Positions 7,919 to 16,317 are shown, numbered from the stretch's first letter. The stretch: 64,000 bases of DNA from Eggerthella sp. (GCA_030540085.1 JAUNWY010000003.1:1-64000); one strand, 5' to 3'. The notes: a model not told the origin generated them from the letters alone. A program made the numbers and translations.

Positions 7919-8103
7919 GAAACAAAAATCTCGACATTTTTGCAACATTTTTGCGATTGCGGATTGTTGCGAGCTTCCCAATTGCGGATTGAGGCGCAAA
8001 AGCGCAGGTAATCGGTTGCATGACGGCCTGTTTTCGCTTTGTGGGGACGGAAGAGAGTCCGCAATCGCAAAAAAGTTGCAAAAACGTCTCAATTTTTGTT
8101 TTC
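7919..8103 (+). repeat. Family A terminal-inverted-repeat element, copy 1 (185 bp)
   Basis: The left end begins GAAACAAAAATC and contains TTTTTGCAAC-TTTTTGCGATTGCGGA. The right end is its reverse complement over about 45 bases with few mismatches, ending GTTTTC at 8103. The interior carries GGCGCAAAAGCGCAGG (a small GCGC-AAAA-GCGC hairpin) followed by TAATCGG. Copies at 39736 (inverted) and 55416 match ends and interior, and a right half is at 24727. It encodes no conserved protein. Confidence 0.85.
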
Positions 8104-8205
8104 ACGATGGGTGGATTGCCCCAACGGGTAGATTTCGCAATGGGCGGATCGCCTCAACGGGTAGATATCGTAATGGGCGGATCGCCGCAACAAGGCAAAT
8201 CATGC
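8104..8205 (+). repeat. 16-17-bp tandem satellite beside family A copy 1
   Basis: Units begin at 8106, 8124, 8140, 8157, 8173 and 8190 (steps 18, 16, 17, 16, 17) with consensus A-Y-GGGYRGAT-N3-CN-CA, e.g. ATGGGCGGATCGCCTCA. They directly abut the right end of the element. Confidence 0.75.
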
Positions 8206-8695
8206 AGATGTGCGGATTCTCGTTGGCAGGATTGCTGCCGAGGTTGGGATTACCGATCAGACGGAGCGGCAGCTTGGGTCATGCGGCATGGGGGCTGGCT
8301 AAGTAGAGCGGCAGCGCGAGCAGAGTGGCCTTGCGGCTGGCCGAGTAGAGCGGCAGCGCAGGCAGTAACGCCTAGGGCTATCGATCGGATGGAGCGGCCC
8401 CTGGCCTGGGCCTTGCTGCATCGGGTTAGGCGGCGGTAACGCAGGCAGAGGGTCTCGCGTTGGCCTTACGCGGCGGGGAGTGAGGATTTTCAAGCTTTGG
8501 ACAGAGGCTCCCATACGGCAAAAAAATAAATCCGTTGAGACATGATTGAAGAAGACAATAACCCCTGTTGGCCAGCTAATTTTTGCAAACTGTGCATATT
8601 TTTAATGACTATTTGACGAAAGCGCTTGCTGATGTTGAAATAGACGCACTTAGTCGTTATTGAAGTGATTTTTGAGGCAGAGAAGAGGACACCCT
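8206..8695. other. Upstream region of the TetR gene
   Basis: About 490 bases. The first half has short repeated words (GAGCGGCAGC, GGCTGGC-AGTAGAGCGGCAGCGC). The last 120 bases are AT-richer and should hold the promoter; a TTGACG at about 8614 is a candidate -35, but no convincing -10 follows. Confidence 0.4.
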
Positions 8696-9421
8696 ATGGC
8701 TCGTAGGTACGATAGCGAAGCGGTACGGAATCGCGTGCTTTCGGCGAGTGTTCGCCTGTTCTTGGAGCGTGGATACCACGGCACTACCATGGCGGCCATC
8801 CTGAAAGAAGCCGATGTGTCCTCGAGCTCGTTCCAAAACGTCTTCGGAAACAAAGACGGAGTCATGTATGAGCTGATGAAGCTTATGTTCTCGGGGCAGT
8901 TTTCGGCGGCTGATTCGGCTGCTGCCTTGCTGGGCCCCAATGCTAGCCCGGCTTTTGCCTATGCGCTCGAGACGTCTATCCAGCTCACCATTGCCGAATT
9001 AAGCGAAATCATTCGCGATCTGTATTTGCAGGCATATATCAGCGAGCGTTCCCTGGAGTACATTCGCCGCAATACCGCGAAGCATCTTCAGAAAATGTTC
9101 CAGCAGTACAACCCTTCATTCGATGAAGAAGATTTCTACCAGATGGACATCGGAACATCGGGCTTGATGCTTGGCTTCATGCTGCGCCCGTGCAGCGACG
9201 ATTTTCCGCTAGACGAGAAAATCGAACGCTATCTGCAGATGAGCTTTTCCGTGCTGAATGTGCCGGCGGAAGAGCGCGCTGCCATCATTGAGGGCATAAA
9301 ACAGCAAGATTTGCGCTCCATTGCAAAGGCTGCTGTGAAGCAACTTTTCGATGTGCTGTCCGATACCTTTGACCTTGAGGTCCAGGCGCAAATATTCGGT
9401 GAGGAAGAGTCCGCCGGGTAA
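8696..9421 (+). CDS. TetR/AcrR-family transcriptional regulator
   Basis: 241 residues. ATG 8696 is chosen because AGAGGA lies 6-7 bases upstream; a TTG at 8672 is less likely. Residues 8-55 form the TetR helix-turn-helix (RLFLERGYHGTTMAAILKEA, then SSSSFQNVFGNKDGVMYEL). The remainder is the helical ligand-binding and dimerisation domain, unlike any specific subgroup I recognise. It is followed after 363 bases by the amidase gene at 9785 on the same strand, which is a possible but unproven target. The ligand is unknown. Confidence 0.9.
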   Translation: MARRYDSEAVRNRVLSASVRLFLERGYHGTTMAAILKEADVSSSSFQNVFGNKDGVMYELMKLMFSGQFSAADSAAALLGPNASPAFAYALETSIQLTIAELSEIIRDLYLQAYISERSLEYIRRNTAKHLQKMFQQYNPSFDEEDFYQMDIGTSGLMLGFMLRPCSDDFPLDEKIERYLQMSFSVLNVPAEERAAIIEGIKQQDLRSIAKAAVKQLFDVLSDTFDLEVQAQIFGEEESAG

Positions 9422-9456
9422 AGAGCGCTCCGAATAACAGCCCGAAAGGCGTAGGC

Positions 9457-9600
9457 TTGCTGCTCTCTTGCGGGGTGGCAGTATCGCTGCACGGCGGCTT
9501 GCGAGCGTAATTGCTGCCCTCCTGCGGGGCGACAGTGTCGCTGCGCGGCTGCTTGCGAGCGTTGGGTGCCAATTGCTGCTCTCTGGTGGGGTGACAGAAC
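9457..9600. repeat. Imperfect 54-62-bp tandem repeats
   Basis: Units begin at 9457, 9511 and 9573 with TTGCTGCYCTC and share GCGGGGYGRCAG and GCTTGCGAGCGT. They fill most of the 363-base gap before the amidase gene, in which I see no other feature. Confidence 0.65.
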
Positions 9601-9784
9601 CAGACAGGCCTCCGCATCCCCTAATGGCGTAGTTGTTGCCCCTCATGCGGAGTGGCGGGGTGGATGCTTTGCTGGTTGCCCTAGAATGAAGAAGAGGAAT
9701 CTGCCGAACCCTGGTCCGGTTTGCGCAACCGCTGGCGTGGTGGCGGCAAAAGGATTCTGTCATTCTTGGGGGATAGGAGCTCGC

Positions 9785-10882
9785 ATGAGTGTTTTCGCAG
9801 GTAATTCCAAAGCGGTGAAGGCGGGTTTGCTGTGTGCGGCGTCTGCCGGTGCGGTAGCTGCGGTTGCAGTTGGGGCGTTAGCCGCTTCACGCATCAAGAC
9901 GCTTTGTTCGCTGAAGAAGTTGTCCAGTTTCGCCGGGCCGTACAATCTGTATGAGAGCACGGTTTCGTATCGCTACGACCTTGATGCCATTATCAAGGTG
10001 GGAGTTGAAGACGACCAAGCTTATATCGACGCGGTGTGCAAGCAGGTATTCCCCGGTATTCCCGTAAAGGTTGAGGCGCCGAAGTTCGCCTGCAGTGCAT
10101 TTTGTGCCGAAGCTCCAGGGAGCGTTTTGATGGGTCGCAACTACGACTTCAAAGACGACACCTCTGCGCTTTTGGTCCGCACGCATCCGAAGGGCGGGTA
10201 TGCGTCCATTGCTTTTTCGGCGCTGAACAACTTGGGCGCTAATATGCCCGAGGAAAGCTTGAAAGGCAAAATAGCGGCGATGCTAGGGCCCTTCGCGAGT
10301 CTTGATGGCATCAACGAAAAGGGCGTTTCCGTAGCGGTGCTTACGCTTGACAGCTCTCCCACCAGGCAAAACAATGGCAAGCCGAAAATCAACACCTCGC
10401 TGGCCATTCGTTTGGTGCTCGATAGGGCGGCAAGCACGCAGGAAGCGGTAGACTTGCTTGGCTCGTACGATATGGTCGCCATGGCTGGCCGCGACTACCA
10501 CTTTTTCATCAACGATGCTTTTGGCGACAGCCGCGTTGTTGAATACGACCCGCAAAATCCCGCGCGTCCCATGGTTGTAACGCATGCGCGCGAAATCACC
10601 AACTATTATGCGTGCTACGCCAACGAGGTTATGCCGAATCAGAAGAACGGCGCTTTGGGGCATGGCAAGGAACGTGCGCTTGCCATTGCCGAGGTGCTTG
10701 ATAACGCGCAGCTGCAAACGAAGGAAGTTGCCTGGAAGGCGCTGCGCGATTCTTCGCAGGAGCCGAACCCAGAAGACATCACCAGCAATACGCAATGGTC
10801 CATCGTGTATGACAACATCAACTGCACTGCCGATTTCGTCTTGCGGCGAAACTGGGGCGAAGTGTTCAGTTTTGTCGTGTAG
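9785..10882 (+). CDS. Choloylglycine/penicillin-V hydrolase-like Ntn amidase with an N-terminal membrane segment
   Basis: 365 residues. The start has GGAG about 6 bases upstream. Residues 12-37 form one hydrophobic, Ala/Val-rich segment that could be a signal peptide or anchor. The Ntn-hydrolase core begins at about Cys103 in ACSAFCAEAPG, followed by GRNYDFKDD, the pattern of the choloylglycine hydrolase/linear C-N amidase superfamily, whose mature N-terminal Cys is the nucleophile. Later features include LDGINEKGVSVAVLTL and the Asn/Arg-rich C-terminal part. In this family the nucleophile is normally near residue 2; here roughly 100 residues would have to be removed or the enzyme be inactive. 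Substrate (bile salt, N-acyl amino acid or peptide) cannot be read from the sequence. Confidence 0.82.
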   Translation: MSVFAGNSKAVKAGLLCAASAGAVAAVAVGALAASRIKTLCSLKKLSSFAGPYNLYESTVSYRYDLDAIIKVGVEDDQAYIDAVCKQVFPGIPVKVEAPKFACSAFCAEAPGSVLMGRNYDFKDDTSALLVRTHPKGGYASIAFSALNNLGANMPEESLKGKIAAMLGPFASLDGINEKGVSVAVLTLDSSPTRQNNGKPKINTSLAIRLVLDRAASTQEAVDLLGSYDMVAMAGRDYHFFINDAFGDSRVVEYDPQNPARPMVVTHAREITNYYACYANEVMPNQKNGALGHGKERALAIAEVLDNAQLQTKEVAWKALRDSSQEPNPEDITSNTQWSIVYDNINCTADFVLRRNWGEVFSFVV

Positions 10883-10967
10883 CTGCGTAGCTGTGCAGCT
10901 GCGGGGCGTGGTGTGTTCTGCGAGCGGGCTCAGGTGAGCAGGTGTGCTTGACTCGGTTGGCGCGCCT

Positions 10968-11052
10968 CAATCTGGCGAACCAGTCGCCCAGCTCATTTGG
11001 CAGTGCCCCAATTTGGCGAACCGATTGTCCGGCTCGCTAAACGGCGCCCAAT
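10968..11052. repeat. Two 41-bp tandem repeats
   Basis: Units at 10968 and 11009 begin CAATYTGGCGAACC; a third is truncated. The rest of the 368-base gap (10883-11250) shows nothing else except the strong AAGGAGGG RBS of the next gene. Confidence 0.6.
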
Positions 11053-11250
11053 AAAGCGCAGGCTGCCTTGTTTTGCTTGCTGACAGCTCTTGCCTGACGG
11101 AGAGGGTTGTCTGCTTCCTCGTTTGCTGTTTCGCGCGAGGTTTGTTGATATGGGCCCCTTGCATCCTCAATCTGGCGCAAGGCAAGCGCGCACCGTATCA
11201 TAGAAAGCGAACGACGCGCCGTAACGGGAAGCGGCGAAAAGGAGGGCGCT

Positions 11251-12165
11251 ATGCGAGTGGATTTGCAGGGTGGTTCGGTGGAGTTCAAGGCGAGGGAAAG
11301 CGCGCTTTCGAAGATCGAGGCTTCGCTTCAGCCGGGGTTTGAGCCGGTGCAACCCAAATATGCGGCAACGGTAATGCTGGTGCGTGATTCGGCACCGTTC
11401 CAGACGGAATATCGTATCGAAAGCGATCATTTTCCGCCCGATTTCCCAACCGGCCAGGAACTGGAAGTGTTTATGCTTCGTCGCGTAAAAACGATGGAGT
11501 TCGTTCCCGATGCCGTTGTTTTCCCTGGTGGCAGAGTTGACGATCGCGATTCGAACCCTAATCTCCCGTGGTGTGGGCCCGCCCCTGCCGAATGGGCTGA
11601 GCTCATGGGTTGCACCGAGGATGTGGCGCGACGCGTGGTTGTTGCTGCCGCGCGCGAAGTGTTCGAAGAGTGCGGCGTTTTACTGGCAGGCCCCGACGAG
11701 CATTCGGTGGTGCAGGATTTGAGCGACCCTTCTTGGCAGGAAGATCGCACTGCTCTGGAAAACCACGAGATTGCCTTCGCCGACATGCTTATTCTGCGCG
11801 GGTTGGTTTTGCGCACCGATTTGCTGGGCCTTATCTCGAACTTCTGCACACCTGAATTTGAAACGAAGCGATACGATACGTTCTTCTTTTCTGCCCTTAT
11901 GCCAGAAGGCCAGGTGGCCGATGGCGAAACAAGCGAAGCGCAGATTGCCGACTGGGTAACTCCCGCGTACGCTATGCGTGCGGGTGACGCAGGCAATTGG
12001 CTGGTGCTGGCGCCAACCGTCTATAACCTCACCTGCATCGCTTCGGCTCAAAACGCGAAAGAATTTGTCGAAACGCGTCGCCGACTTACGCGCTTCATGT
12101 CGTATCCCATCAAGAAGGAAGACGGCACGTTTATGCTGCATTGCGACTTCCCGAAGCGCAAATAG
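11251..12165 (+). CDS. Nudix hydrolase, NUDT19-like with an interrupted Nudix box
   Basis: 304 residues, strong AAGGAGGG RBS. The Nudix signature is split: VVFPGGRVD (about residues 90-98) is separated by some 35 residues from AAAREVFEECGVLL, which supplies the REXXEEXG metal-binding part. An insertion at this place is characteristic of NUDT19-type CoA/acyl-CoA diphosphatases, so hydrolysis of CoA esters is plausible but not shown. It is cytoplasmic with no signal peptide. It lies 54 bases before the MBL-fold hydrolase at 12220 on the same strand, probably in one operon. Confidence 0.85.
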   Translation: MRVDLQGGSVEFKARESALSKIEASLQPGFEPVQPKYAATVMLVRDSAPFQTEYRIESDHFPPDFPTGQELEVFMLRRVKTMEFVPDAVVFPGGRVDDRDSNPNLPWCGPAPAEWAELMGCTEDVARRVVVAAAREVFEECGVLLAGPDEHSVVQDLSDPSWQEDRTALENHEIAFADMLILRGLVLRTDLLGLISNFCTPEFETKRYDTFFFSALMPEGQVADGETSEAQIADWVTPAYAMRAGDAGNWLVLAPTVYNLTCIASAQNAKEFVETRRRLTRFMSYPIKKEDGTFMLHCDFPKRK

Positions 12166-12219
12166 GTAACGGGCAAGGCGGGCGCTTTCTCGCCGGCTTG
12201 CGAGAAAAGGAGTTGAGCG

Positions 12220-13185
12220 GTGGGCTTCGTAGAGGATGAAACACCCTGGTGCGGTGGGCGTGTAAGCGCGCGTGTTCGGTGCGTGCGCGCGAACAACCCC
12301 AGCCCCATGACGTACGTGGGAACCAATTCGTGGATCGTGGCAGAGCCAGGTGCCAAGGAATGTGTGGTGATAGACCCCGCCCCTGCCGGCGAGCAGGTTC
12401 AGCGCATCCTGGCGACATGCGTTGAGGCGGGGCTGCGAATTGGGGCTATTGTTGCCACGCACGACCACCCCGATCACATCGAGGGAATTCCCGAACTTGT
12501 TGCGGCAACGGGCGCCCCGGTGTACGCGCCGCGCACGAGCCGTATCGAGCAGTTGCTGCAGAAGTATGCGTCTGCGAAGCGTGTTGGTGCGAAGTGCGCG
12601 CGCTCGGAAGGTGCCGAGGACGCAGGTGCGGTCGGAGTTGCGGCAACGGCCGAATCTGATTCGGGGAGTTCGCCTCATTCTTGCGAGGAAAAAGCTGGCT
12701 GGGGCGCTGGCGTCCAAATACTTCACGAGGGTTCATTCCGTCCCTTTGAAGGGGCGCCGGAGTTTGAGGCAATCGCCCTTCCTGGCCATTCGGAAGATTC
12801 GGTGGGCTTGCTTCTTCCTGCAGAGCAATCTCTGTTTACGGGAGATGTACTGTTTCGCCATGGCCCCACGGTGGTGTTTCATCCCGATGGGGTGCTGGCC
12901 AGTTATTTCGCCAGCCTTGACACACTAGAGCAGTTGGTTCGCGAAGGTCGGGTGCAGTGCTTCTATCCCGGGCATGGGTATCCCATCGACGACCCGCTGC
13001 CCATCATCGAAGCCACGCGAAAGCATCGCGTTGATCGCTTGGACCAGGTGAAGGAAGCGCTGAATGCAGGCACGCCCGCCGAACCCGATGCGTTGTTCGA
13101 CGTGGTGTATCGGGGCGTGAACCCTGCTTTGCGCATGCCTTCCATTCGAAGCATCCGCGCGCAGTTGAAGTTTCTGGGAATATAG
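12220..13185 (+). CDS. Metallo-beta-lactamase-fold hydrolase (LACTB2/glyoxalase II-like)
   Basis: 321 residues from a GTG with AAGGAG upstream. The zinc motif THDHPDH is at about residues 83-89, with further ligands in LPGHSEDS, FTGDVLF and PGHG, as in single-domain MBL thioesterases and nucleases such as LACTB2. A low-complexity insert of about 50 residues (about 125-175, rich in Ala, Gly and Ser) interrupts the domain. The C-terminal helix-rich part resembles the LACTB2 tail. The last codons (Gly-Ile-stop) lie inside a family C palindrome, so that repeat has probably supplied the present C-terminus. Likely co-transcribed with the Nudix gene. Substrate unknown. Confidence 0.87.
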   Translation: MGFVEDETPWCGGRVSARVRCVRANNPSPMTYVGTNSWIVAEPGAKECVVIDPAPAGEQVQRILATCVEAGLRIGAIVATHDHPDHIEGIPELVAATGAPVYAPRTSRIEQLLQKYASAKRVGAKCARSEGAEDAGAVGVAATAESDSGSSPHSCEEKAGWGAGVQILHEGSFRPFEGAPEFEAIALPGHSEDSVGLLLPAEQSLFTGDVLFRHGPTVVFHPDGVLASYFASLDTLEQLVREGRVQCFYPGHGYPIDDPLPIIEATRKHRVDRLDQVKEALNAGTPAEPDALFDVVYRGVNPALRMPSIRSIRAQLKFLGI

Positions 13186-13209
13186 GGGCAGGTCCCATTT
13201 TCCCGCTTA
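13175..13209 (+). repeat. Family C REP-like palindrome, copy 1
   Basis: TGGGAATATAGGGGCAGGTC... ends TTTTCCCGCTTA, matching the units at 33830, 33930 and 34028. It overlaps the stop codon of the preceding gene. It is followed by a hairpin that resembles the one following copy 2 at 33.9 kb, so palindrome plus hairpin seem to travel together. Confidence 0.75.
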
Positions 13210-13228
13210 GCCATAGCGCATAAAGAAA

Positions 13229-13275
13229 GGGCCTTGCTTGCGAATCAAATCACAAGCAAGGCCCTGTTTGTTAGG
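13229..13275 (-). terminator. Convergent terminator between the MBL gene and cstA
   Basis: GGGCCTTGCTTG (13229-13240) pairs perfectly with CAAGCAAGGCCC (13253-13264). T-rich tracts flank both sides (CTTTCTTTA on the minus strand, TGTTTGTT on the plus strand), so it may serve both convergent transcripts. Confidence 0.8.
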
Positions 13276-13313
13276 TAGGAAAGGGTATTTCCCTATTATC
13301 CCAGTTTGCAGCG

Positions 13314-15104
13314 TTATTCTGCAGCGGCCTTCTTCTTGCCGAAGATGGTCTTTGCGCCCTTAACCGCCAAGATGACAGCCAGTATGAAGAGCACGGCAGC
13401 AAGTACTGCCTGAACGCCAGCGGCAAACGGATCGCCGGTGCCAGCCATAAGTGCGGTGCACTTGGCCTGCAGCGTCATGACCAGCGAAGTGAGCGTAACA
13501 ACCAGCATGAATACCATGGGGATGTAGAACATCTTGTTGTTGCGCCCTGCGTTGCCCAGCCATGCGCATACTGCCAGAAGGGCAAGAGCGGCAAGCAGCT
13601 GGTTGGCGGCGCCGAACAGAGGCCAGATGATGGTGTAGCCGGTCATACCAAGGCCAACGCCCAGAACTACGGTAACGAGGGTTGCAACGTAGGCGTTGGT
13701 CAGAACCTTGCGAGCGCCGGTGGCTTCGTCCATAGACTTGCCAGCGGGAACCCACAGCTCCTGGAACATGTAGCGGCCCAAGCGGGTTGCCGTGTCGAGC
13801 GAAGTGAGGCAGAAGGCGGAAACAGCCAAGATCAGCAGGGTGTAGGCAATGCCCTCAATGTTCTCGAGGCCAGGGATGCAAGCCAGCATCTGGGAAAGGC
13901 CACCTGCAAAAACGGCGGTCGGGGATGCGTAGCCGCCTGCGCAGTACTTCGTCCAAACGAAACCAACGGCGCAGAGGGAGATGATTGCCAGCAGGCATTC
14001 GATCAGCATGCCGCCATAAGCGATGGGGCGAGCGTTCTTCTCGTTATCCAGCTGCTTGGAAGTGGTGCCGGAGGCAACCAGGCTGTGGAAGCCGGAGATT
14101 GCACCGCATGCGATGGTGATGAACAGGGCGGGGAACAGGAAGCCGGATGCGGCAGCCTTATTCATCACGGCCTTGCCGGTGGCGGGGTCGATGATGGCGC
14201 TGCCGTTTGCGTCAACCGCAGCATTCGTTGCGTAGAAGTCGGTGAATGCGGGGATCTGCAGGTTGGAGGCATCGCCGGTGATGGAAGCGCCCACAATGCC
14301 GACGAGCGAAAGGGCGATCATGCCGTACAGCAAGAACGAGCTCAGGAAGTCGCGGGGCTGCAGCAAAATCCATACAGGAGCAACGGCGGCAACCATGATG
14401 TATACGCCCAGCAGGATCATCCATGTGGTGTAGTCGAGCGAGATCAGGGGGAAGTTGTAGCCGACGGCAACCAGGACAACGATGATCGCGATGGCGATGA
14501 TGATGTTGGCAGCGGTGGGGATCTCACGGCCGCGGGTAGCCAGGCCGTATACGATTGCCACAACGATGAACAGCACAGAAATCATTGCTGTGCGCTGGTT
14601 TGCCAGGTTAGAAGCCTCGGTTGCGTTTGCCAAGTTAACGGCGAAGGTATTGGCAACGATGGAAGCGAACGCGGCAACAACCAGGACCAGGGTCAGGTAA
14701 GCAAAGATGCAGAAGAGCTTCTTCGCGGTATCGTCGATGTTTTCGGCGATAACCGTTGCGATGGTCTGGCCCTTGTGGCGCAAAGATGCGAACAGAGCGC
14801 CAAAGTCATGCACAGCGCCGAAGAAGATGCCGCCAATCAATACCCACAGCAGAACGGGAACCCAGCCAAATACAGCAGCCTGAATGGGGCCGTTGATGGG
14901 GCCAGCACCAGCAATCGAGGAAAAGTGGTGGCCAAGCAAGATGTAGGGCTTGGTGGGCACGTAGTCTACGCCGTCGTGCATTTCTTGCGCGGGGGTAGGG
15001 CGACTGGGGTCAACACCCCACTGCTTTGCCAGCCATCCGCCGTACAGCACGTAGCCGATTACGAGGATGACAAGGCCGCCCAGAAGGACGATCATTGCGT
15101 TCAT
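13314..15104 (-). CDS. cstA: Carbon starvation protein A family transporter
   Basis: 596 residues with about 16 hydrophobic segments. CstA/BtsT proteins are proton-coupled importers of pyruvate or peptides in the cytoplasmic membrane. Recognisable family features are HHFSSIAGAGPINGP near residue 60, GAVHDFGALFASLRHKGQTIATV, CGAISGFHSLVASGTTSKQ, and TSLDTATRLGRYM. The length is between the short (about 500) and long (about 700) forms. GAAAGG precedes the ATG. The upstream gene of unknown function (15131-15661) ends 26 bases before it, so the two form an operon. A terminator follows at 13229-13275. Confidence 0.95.
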   Translation of the reverse strand: MNAMIVLLGGLVILVIGYVLYGGWLAKQWGVDPSRPTPAQEMHDGVDYVPTKPYILLGHHFSSIAGAGPINGPIQAAVFGWVPVLLWVLIGGIFFGAVHDFGALFASLRHKGQTIATVIAENIDDTAKKLFCIFAYLTLVLVVAAFASIVANTFAVNLANATEASNLANQRTAMISVLFIVVAIVYGLATRGREIPTAANIIIAIAIIVVLVAVGYNFPLISLDYTTWMILLGVYIMVAAVAPVWILLQPRDFLSSFLLYGMIALSLVGIVGASITGDASNLQIPAFTDFYATNAAVDANGSAIIDPATGKAVMNKAAASGFLFPALFITIACGAISGFHSLVASGTTSKQLDNEKNARPIAYGGMLIECLLAIISLCAVGFVWTKYCAGGYASPTAVFAGGLSQMLACIPGLENIEGIAYTLLILAVSAFCLTSLDTATRLGRYMFQELWVPAGKSMDEATGARKVLTNAYVATLVTVVLGVGLGMTGYTIIWPLFGAANQLLAALALLAVCAWLGNAGRNNKMFYIPMVFMLVVTLTSLVMTLQAKCTALMAGTGDPFAAGVQAVLAAVLFILAVILAVKGAKTIFGKKKAAAE

Positions 15105-15130
15105 CTCTGAACCTTTCTTGTTTTGGGACC

Positions 15131-15661
15131 TTACTTGATCAATGCCAAGTTGCTGGAAAGTACTTCTTTAAGCTGCTTTCCAGCGTTGTTGACAACCACG
15201 CTTTTGCCTGTGGGCAGGGAAAGGTCTACCACGGCTAGGCGGAGGTCGGTCCAACCGCGAAAACCGAAGCGGTATTCCTTGTGGAAGCGCGTTTTCTTTG
15301 CGAGTTTGCGCGCTGCTTCGGTTGTGTGGTTGGCGATGATCACGAGCGAAAGGGCAGAGGACATATGGTTCGGTCCGGCATCAACTTTACGAAGGGCTTT
15401 TTCCTGCATGAAGGAAATCTCTTCAGCAAGCTGTGCTTCATCGAGCTCGTCAACGCATTCGAAGAACATGAAGTCGTGCGTGTTCACTTCCCAGAGTTTT
15501 GCGCGTTTTACCAGCACATATTTTTCGCCGTAGGTGTGGTATTCCGCGAAGGCGGGGAAGGTGCGACCTTCAAAAAGATAGTCTCTCCTGATGTCGTAAA
15601 AAGACTTATGAGCTGCAAGGATGCGTTCCAACAGGTCTGTGCGCATGTCTTCCGCTGTCAC
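15131..15661 (-). CDS. Conserved-looking protein of unknown function upstream of cstA
   Basis: 176 residues from a GTG with AAGGAGA 6 bases upstream. No signal peptide, membrane segment or known motif is evident; the protein is soluble, mixed alpha/beta in appearance, with aromatic and basic residues (FHKEYRFGFRGWTDLR near residue 130). I do not recognise the family. Its tight coupling to cstA (26 bases) suggests a role in the transport or use of the CstA substrate, or in its regulation. Confidence 0.75.
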   Translation of the reverse strand: MTAEDMRTDLLERILAAHKSFYDIRRDYLFEGRTFPAFAEYHTYGEKYVLVKRAKLWEVNTHDFMFFECVDELDEAQLAEEISFMQEKALRKVDAGPNHMSSALSLVIIANHTTEAARKLAKKTRFHKEYRFGFRGWTDLRLAVVDLSLPTGKSVVVNNAGKQLKEVLSSNLALIK

Positions 15662-15756
15662 AGCAAGTCTCCTTTCGCATCACGAGGGGCCATCAATTCT
15701 CCGAGAGAATCGATCTCCTCTGCTTTTTCACAAGTGGGTTGATTCTAAAGCTAAAT

Positions 15757-15774
15757 ATTTGTTACGTAACAAAT
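15757..15774. promoter_or_regulatory. Perfect palindromic operator candidate for the cstA operon
   Basis: ATTTGTTACGTAACAAAT is an 18-bp perfect palindrome about 96 bases before the GTG at 15661. TAGAAT and other AT-rich hexamers lie just downstream on the minus strand, so the site would overlap or precede the promoter. The cognate regulator is unknown. Confidence 0.6.
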
Positions 15775-15827
15775 AAAACCGATAACTGTACCGTAACGGG
15801 GAAATGTCGGAGTGAACGGGTTCATTA

Positions 15828-16260
15828 GTGTCCTCGCGGCGCAGTTGGCCCCGCAGCCGGTGTTGCCCGCGGCCGACTGCCCCATCCCGTAGTCGGCAGG
15901 CAGCGTACCAACGCCGTCCCGCGCCCCGTGACAGAGCCCCGCAACCGACAGACCGCGCACGCCCGCTGCCGACTGCCTCCGTGTTCCAAAGGACGGCGCA
16001 CTCGAAGTGGGCGGCTCCGCTCCGACGCAGCGCATACCTGCACCAGCCCCGCGTCTGGCTAGCGGACAGTGCGGCGGTGCGTATGTGTGCCCGAGCCGTG
16101 ACTGTGCGCACCAATGCCGCCCTGCACCCGGCATGCCGTACGCGTCCACCGCCGACGGCCCCGCGCCCCGTGACAGAGCCCCGCAACTGGCGGGCCGATC
16201 GCCGATACCGCCCTGCGCCCGGCGGGCCGTGCGCGCCCGCCGCAGCCCCCGCGTCTGGCT
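15828..16260. repeat. GC-rich interspersed repeats
   Basis: The same words recur at irregular distances: CGCGCCCCGTGACAGAGCCC (about 15930 and 16165), GACCGCGCACGCCCGCTGC, ACCAACGCCGTCC and CCCGCGTCTGGCTAGCG (16043 and 16250). Related words occur again at 16860-17340, i.e. on the other side of the family B copy. Long open frames here follow from the absence of AT-rich stops and are not genes. Confidence 0.6.
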
Positions 16261-16317
16261 AGCGCCATGGCAAAAACGAGCATCCTGCACTCTTGCGCAG
16301 CTGAAGGGTGGCTTTGT

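Noticed and set aside
7919-8103. Family A as a simple bidirectional terminator
   Set aside because: The arms do contain A/T tracts, but the conserved 186-bp length, conserved interior and presence far from gene ends (also after genes that already have terminators) point to a discrete element.
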